Source of the DNA: Hofstenia miamia
Taxonomy: Eukaryota; Xenacoelomorpha; Acoela; Hofsteniidae
Direction: 5' to 3'
DNA length: 64,000 bases
Assembly: GCA_900660155.1 (NCBI GenBank)
Contig: CABFPE010000112.1
Coordinates: 609,996-673,995 of the forward strand
Part shown: piece by piece, positions 58,650-64,000 of the stretch
Numbering within the stretch: position 1 is the stretch's first letter
How the letters are laid out: each line of letters opens with the position of its first letter
Translations under genes and position numbers: made by a program
Notes under the pieces: generated by a model
What the model saw: only the letters and a program-made list of their open reading frames with translations
What the model was told of the DNA's origin: nothing
The model's database searches: none

Positions 58650-60037
58650 TCTTCATTGGGAATAATCTCGAAGTGCACATTGACATTCTTTCAAGTCAAA
58701 ACACTGCTAGTAATTGCATGCTTGGATTGTAGAATATTTGTGGGATTCTACTACTATAATACCTGGTAATCTCGGTCAATTCCATTTCCAAATCTTCGCC
58801 TCTGACTGTTGTTTTGAAACAATCTATTAATTCCACGCTATCTGACAATGACACCACTATACCTCGGATTTCAGATAAACAGTGGGCATAATATCTGATG
58901 ACAGCTATCAGCCCATCCTTTCATCATTGGAATAGGTGGAATATCAATTTCAAGAAATGAATGTCTGCACCCCTTAAAGATGCCACCAGTTATCAACATT
59001 CTTGTATTTGCTCCCAATCTTCTCAGCACAATTATGGAGTCACATGAAAAAGTATTGAGTAAAAGTTGTTAAAACATTTACCAGCAGCAAACACATATGC
59101 AACAGCGTCGGAGGAGCAAAAGAAATTTGTTTCTTGCTATCTTGGTTGTTTTCGAGGCGTCATCAATGTACTGGGAAAGAATTGCATGATTTTGTGGCCC
59201 ATCTAGCTTTACACATATAAGCGCAAATACAGACTCTGGAGCTGGAATATCACTTCCAAAGAATGTTAAAATACTTGTAACCATTGATTTCAGATTAATC
59301 GACTAACAAAGACTTTTTTATCATTCAGAACATCCATAAGACGAGTTCCTTTATTCTCTGAAAATTGTTCTACTTTGTGCCAGGCGGTTGTCTTACTGGG
59401 CAATGAATATTTCTTAGGGAAGTGATCCAAATTCAATACGTTAACAACACGGTTAACAAATGGTGTTTTACATTAACATGACCGTAAACAAATCGTTAAC
59501 TTACACTCAAAATTAATTCGCTAAAGATGAAGTTTACGTTAAAGGCGTGTTTTATCCGCAAATGTTATTACAAATAAGCTTGACACATTTAGGTTCTGCA
59601 CATTACTTCAAAGATATATCTATGCAAATAAATTTATTAAGCGCATGCAGACATTTGAAACTAGAATTGTTGTTTACGGTTGCATTTTCACTTGTTAACA
59701 TTGAATTTGGATCACTTCCCTTATCTGGGAATAATTTCTGTATGTCAGATTTTCTAATTATTTTCAAGGGTATGTTGGCTGTTGAAAACGCCTTCACTAT
59801 TTTTTTAGCAGTCTTTTTTCAGAAGAGCATTAAAGATTTGCTGTCTTGATAGACCCTGGTGTGAATTCCCAAGTTCATATGGCTTTGCAAAAAGAAATTC
59901 ATTTTGTGATGGACTGATTCATCACACAAGGTGCAAAACAGTTTATCACTTGGGATACATAACTCAGTTGGTAAGTAGTGCACAATTTCAATAGTCTTCA
60001 TCTTATTGGTTTTATCGCAAAACTTTTGCAATGGCAC
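58650..60037 (-). mobile_element. hAT transposon remnant, CGBP1-like group, antisense
   Basis: Minus-strand pieces occur in transposase order. 60037-59819: KLFCTLCDESVHHKMNFFLQ followed by SHMNLGIH, a BED/CGBP1-like C-x2-C...H-x(5)-H finger. 59797-59603: MKAFSTANIPLKIIRKSDIQ, matching the AKIPFN block of the hAT at 29340. 59284-59078: ILTFFGSDIPAPESVFALIC, then a DAVAYVFAAGKC-like block where TDNASYMVSAFK lies in other copies. 58990-58700: LFHV and VELIDCFK-type wording. Frame breaks and an internal inverted duplication (59415-59447 against 59694-59728) interrupt it. The plus-strand frames here are shadows. Confidence 0.65.
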
Positions 60038-60296
60038 AGTGTTTATTGGTTATCCCACCATGTTATGCCATCTGTGAGCTGCCACTGATTGATCATTGTT
60101 CGGATTTTTTTGGAAATATGCAGTTGGTGAGAAATACAGCAACCAAGACTATATTTCATAGATTGCCAATTTTGAATTTATTTTTGGAAAGTGGTAATTT
60201 TGAATATATTTGGACTATAATGACCTTATTGACTTTGGGGTCGCCCTACTTATAACATCATACGGATCGTCTAAATGAAAGTTTAGATCTCCAACT

Positions 60297-61268
60297 ATGA
60301 ATATTCCTAGTGGGTACAAACATAATGTTTCCAAACTGCAATGCTATGAAGATGATGCTTCAGGAATTGGAAATTTGAAAGAGTCAAGGAATGATGGCAT
60401 ACTTCCTAAATCGTCAAGAAATGTTGGTTTTTTGTTAAGAATCAATGAAACTTTCAAAGAGCACAAGAACTATTTCCAAATGTCAGTATCACTTTGAAAG
60501 GACAAAAATATCAAGGCGCTTCTATTGGATCAGAACATTTCGTAGCACAGAAAACAAAAAAATGGTGTGTAGAAATTGATAAAATGACTGAAATGACACA
60601 TACTGAACCCCATCTAGCTTATACTGTGCTTAAGAATGTTGAATATGATAACTCACAAATTTTAGTAGCTAATTTGAAACAAGCAATTATTGATGCAAAA
60701 TATGAGTTCTGCAGGGACAACAGACAATCTAAATTGCTCATAAAAGACCGTAAAACAACTTCAATATCACAAATGAATTTTCTATTTTAAGTAACTGCTC
60801 CTTTGAAACAAAACGAAGTCTTCATCTGCTGGTGACAAAAAAATCATCTTCATGGCTAACTACCATACCATCACGAACTCTTGGTTTCTACTTAAGCAGG
60901 GATGAAACTCCAAATGCAATCAGTATTTGCTATAATTTGCCAATAATGGGATTATCACGAAAATGGGCGTGCGGTGCTTCGAATAGCATTGGTTATGCAT
61001 TTATATGCAAATTTGCAGGATTCATTATCATGAGACAAATACAGTAAAAGACTTAGAAACGGAAATATTATTTATAGTTGCCGGGATGTTTCTTACTAAT
61101 CATCTAATTAAGTGCGGACTAAATTTTGAAACAAACATATTACATCAGACATCAAGATCAAGTAATTTAAAAATTATTGAGAGTATTTTTATAAAATCCT
61201 TGCAACAAAGTTTAAACATAAAAGAAGACTATATTTATAAATTAAATTTGCCACTTTGTAAAATTTAA
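60297..61268 (+). mobile_element. Reverse transcriptase remnant with C-terminal CxC...C zinc-finger-like motif
   Basis: Pieces in order: LQCYEDDASGIGNLK (a Y-x-D-D catalytic box, 60342-60356), NVSITLKGQKYQGASIGSEH (about 60480-60535), THTEPHLAYTVLKNV (about 60600), SSWLTTIPSRTLGFYLSRDE (about 60845-60905), then KWACGASNSIGYAFICKFAG near 60960-61015, then MR-x-x-x-VKDLETEIL. I recall this combination (G-x-R/K-Y-x-G-A-x-I-G-S, then a W-L-x-x-L/I-P block and a C-x-C...H-x3-C finger) from repeated reverse-transcriptase proteins in cnidarians and other invertebrates, but I cannot name the clade. The His of the finger is Tyr here. Several frame changes; decayed. Confidence 0.6.
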
Positions 61269-61449
61269 GAAATTATAATAATTATTATTGTAAAATCTAG
61301 TAAATTTAGAGGGAATAATTTGTAAAACTGACGATGACTTTGTAAGTCGAAATATATTTTGCATGTTCTTATTAAGGTTAATTAAGCTCCTAAAAAACGA
61401 CACATTATTCAAATGCATAAAGAAAAAGAAATAATTGAAATTAACACTT

Positions 61450-62430
61450 CACTAGCTATTTATTCGTTTGTTTGTGCACATTGATGTTCTATACATGATA
61501 TATACAATATATACAAATATAGATACAAAATGCACAAACTACAAACTAAGCTACAAGATAATAAATTTAAAACAATTAAAAAACAACATTATTTACAAAT
61601 TAAAAGAATTAAGATTTGCTGGATTTAATACTTCGCCATACATTTAATTTTTTAGATGATCCCAGTAAATACTGTTCAGCATTGAGATTTTGTTTTAACA
61701 AGCGTTTAAAGGACTTTATATTGGGAGTGCAGCGGATGTTAGGATCTAGATTATTCCAGCGTGTACAGGCATTTACGAAGAAAGAGCAACTCCCATATCT
61801 ATTTTTAGATAACATTCTGCTGAAACATTTGCTGCCTCTCTTATGGTAGTTAATGTAATTATCAAAGAATAATGTGCTTGTAGTAAGCTTTTCTATGTAT
61901 TTATACAGAGTTATTAGACTATTGTAAATTGTGAAGTATTTTGGTGACAACATTTTGATTTCATTGAGCTTTCTACCCGTCTTTCGTCTACCAATGCCAT
62001 ACATTGTTGTTAATGACCAGTTGAACACTGTATTTATGCGCTCTGATAATTCTGTGCTTATGTTGTTCAATAGTATACAGGCGTACTGATAGTGACTGGT
62101 TACTAGAGCATCTATTAAATTCTTGTTTTTAGTGATATTTTTTATCTGGCCAATACTCTGGATACCTGCTATCATTTTACCAAGTTTGCTTTTAACGAAC
62201 AACTTGAAGTTGAGATTTCTATCAATCTCAACACCCAGATACTTAATTTCATTTGACTGTGGAATTTCTGGCGCCTCATTACCTGTGCTCAATTTTATAT
62301 TTATATTAATATAAACATCAAGGATAATGTTCGTCTTGACATATCGTGTAGAACATTTTTTGGCGCCATTACAAAAATCAATGTTTGATGTACGTATTAC
62401 ACATCCCAATGCGCCATTGAATCAAACTAA
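61450..62430 (-). mobile_element. 5'-truncated LINE (3' part of reverse transcriptase)
   Basis: The unbroken minus-strand frame 62409-61609 (266 codons) carries the C-terminal part of a non-LTR reverse transcriptase: NEIKYLGVEIDRNLNFK, LGKMIAGIQSIGQIKNIT, ALVTSHYQYACILLN, later WNNLDPNIRCTPNIKSFKR near the end. That is the usual Y-L-G-V-x-I-D thumb followed by the C-terminal region. The palm and endonuclease are missing, so it is a typical 5'-truncated insertion. The open frame suggests it is among the youngest elements here. The 3' UTR extends to about 61450, where AATAAATAG is seen. Confidence 0.8.
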
Positions 62431-63130
62431 ATCAATTAAATTTCTAATTTTGAGATGGCGTCGGAAAATGCCTTCTTGAATAAGTTTATAGCGAAATTGT
62501 AATATATTCTCTTGCAGTATATCTTCATGGGATAAAAAAACAATTGATAAAAACTGGTTTAGAATAGCATTTCAGAGAAGAAACTTTAGCCAACAATGTG
62601 CAAGTTAGAGTTAAATTTACAGTCTACAGAGGTTCATAAATTTGGATAGGTAGAGACTTCAGGGAGCCCATCAAGATTAATCATATATGGAATGTTACCC
62701 ATCTTGGCCGTATGTGTAGAGCAATCAGCACTGGATAAAGCACCTGTTTTCGTGTTGAATAAAGAATTGAGTGCAAGAGCTAAAATTCGCAAGATATTTA
62801 TCCATTTGCCTCTTAGGTTCCTTCAATTTATCATCGAGAAGAATAAGAAAAATCTATATTCAGAAATTGTTTTAACAATAATAGAAATACTAATAACAAA
62901 TTCTGAAAGCGTCAAGAAAGTAATACAAAATTAAGCAAAAAAAAGAAAACAACGGATATTTGCAAATAAAAAGTGGTTAACTTGGGCTATGACGATTGCT
63001 AGTTTCTATTAATAGAGTAATCAGGATTATAAAATTTATAACCTCGCCATTTCAGTTTTTTATATTATAACTGCAAAAATATTTTTTAATATACATTTTA
63101 AAGTTTTTTAATCTACTTATTTGTTTAAAT
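62431..63130. other. No gene recognised
   Basis: An 80-codon plus-strand frame at 62692-62934 (MLPILAVCVEQSALDKAPVF...) is protein-like in places, but I can match it to nothing and see no splice context or repeat copy. The rest is AT-rich. Confidence 0.35.
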
Positions 63131-63344
63131 TTATTCCCGAGATGAGAAGTGGGGATCGATGAGTCGATTTTCAGCAAACACACGAAGTGCAATGTTATTT
63201 CCTACTTCAACACAACTATTACAAAACGTCATAACATCATCAAAGTATCTTGATAAGAATTTTAGATCATTTTCATCAAAACCACATGACAATTTCAAAT
63301 GAAAAGTTGAACTGAAGCATGCACAAACATATTTCGTTTCGTTT
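63131..63344 (-). CDS. Candidate terminal exon of an unrecognised gene, minus strand
   Basis: After a possible acceptor (ATATACGTAG, read on the minus strand, ending at 63345) an open frame runs about 70 codons to TAA at 63131-63133. It reads FHLKLSCGFDENDLKFLSRY, then FDDVMTFCNSCVEVGNN and FAENRLIDPHFSSRE. The same frame is open further upstream to about 63490 except for one stop, so the exact exon start is uncertain. Wording is protein-like with balanced composition. I do not recognise the family. A reverse-transcriptase reading (YFDDV) is possible but unsupported by flanking motifs. Confidence 0.3.
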
Positions 63345-64000
63345 CTACGTATATTATAAGCATAGCATGTACTTCAAGAATAGGTTTTAGCATAAATCTT
63401 TATCACTGCATGAGCGAGCGCAACCCCAAAGATGCATCCATGTAAAAGGCTTTGATGAAATTGGTGAAAAATGTGCACAAATCTATTTATTACTTAAAAG
63501 TAACGCAAACAATTTTCAATGCCTGTTATATTTTGCGATACAAATATTCTCCAACCGTGTGAGTTCCCATAAAAAAAAATTTTTTTTTGGTATAAATTGA
63601 GTGATTCTACTTTTCGATCGTTTATGTTTAATTGGCACTTTGTTTTGGAAGTAATTCATAATATTAATTGTTTATATACGAAAATAAAACTTATTCAAAA
63701 GAATTTAACTTGAAAATATAAGAGATTTGATTAAAATAAAGCAGTTTCAACGACTACTGTTTCCAAATTTCGAAACGTAACAAATGTGTTGATAGATTGT
63801 GAATTTCCCGTAGGCCAACAATAACTTATATAAAACGAAGACTCGCCATTTTTGAACTTCACTAACCCACTTACATTTATAATTACGTAAAAAGTATTTA
63901 CCTTTAACCCTCTAACGACCAAGAGAAAAACGGGATAACTTTTTGCCTCAGAATTGTTAAATAGTATTTTTGTTCCTTTAAATGAAAAAAATATTAAATA

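Noticed and set aside
1-64000. CRISPR arrays, bacterial operons, rRNA genes and classical riboswitches
   Set aside because: Searched for by eye and none seen; the DNA is animal nuclear sequence.

Overview
The window is 64 kb of AT-rich nuclear DNA from an animal, most likely an invertebrate. The support is spliced host genes (an ADF/cofilin and a mitochondrial-type arginyl-tRNA synthetase, both with introns), AATAAA poly(A) signals, TA microsatellites, and a dense load of animal-type mobile elements: mariner/maT, hAT of the CGBP1-like group, CR1-like LINEs, a Penelope-like fragment, piggyBac-like MITEs and a Ty3/gypsy LTR element. I cannot fix the phylum from the sequence.

Layout. 0-0.36 kb: the 3' end of an unrecognised host gene. 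0.36-17.6 kb: no host gene I can defend; it holds repeats, a mariner remnant, a 3.6 kb inverted-repeat structure, a TTAA-flanked MITE sitting in a ~160 bp tandem repeat, two LINE fragments, and a 129-codon ORF with a decayed relative 1.3 kb away on the other strand. 17.9-32.3 kb: a three-level nest, in which an old hAT transposon is split by a Ty3/gypsy fossil whose right LTR is in turn split by a younger hAT. 32.3-39.6 kb: decayed elements, including a tRNA-Gly-like sequence, a MITE with C-rich ends, a Penelope-like GIY-YIG fragment and a maT (DD37D) transposon with recognisable ends.

39.9-48.9 kb is the gene-bearing core. The cofilin gene has two coding exons split by a 5.7 kb intron that contains the 5' part of a CR1-like LINE (esterase-like ORF1, relic 2A-like peptide, endonuclease) and an assembly gap. 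About 0.8 kb downstream, on the same strand, lies the arginyl-tRNA synthetase gene (three coding exons, 561 residues). 49-64 kb is again mobile-element territory: LINEs, a compact TTAA-flanked element coding for a small Cys-rich basic protein, a MITE, an antisense hAT remnant, an unusual reverse transcriptase with a C-terminal zinc-finger-like motif, and a 5'-truncated LINE with an intact 266-codon frame.

The two host genes have housekeeping roles, actin-filament turnover and organellar tRNA charging, and show no functional link beyond adjacency. Several single Ns and one run of 21 Ns mark assembly joins; one of these has exactly duplicated flanks and is almost certainly an assembly artefact.
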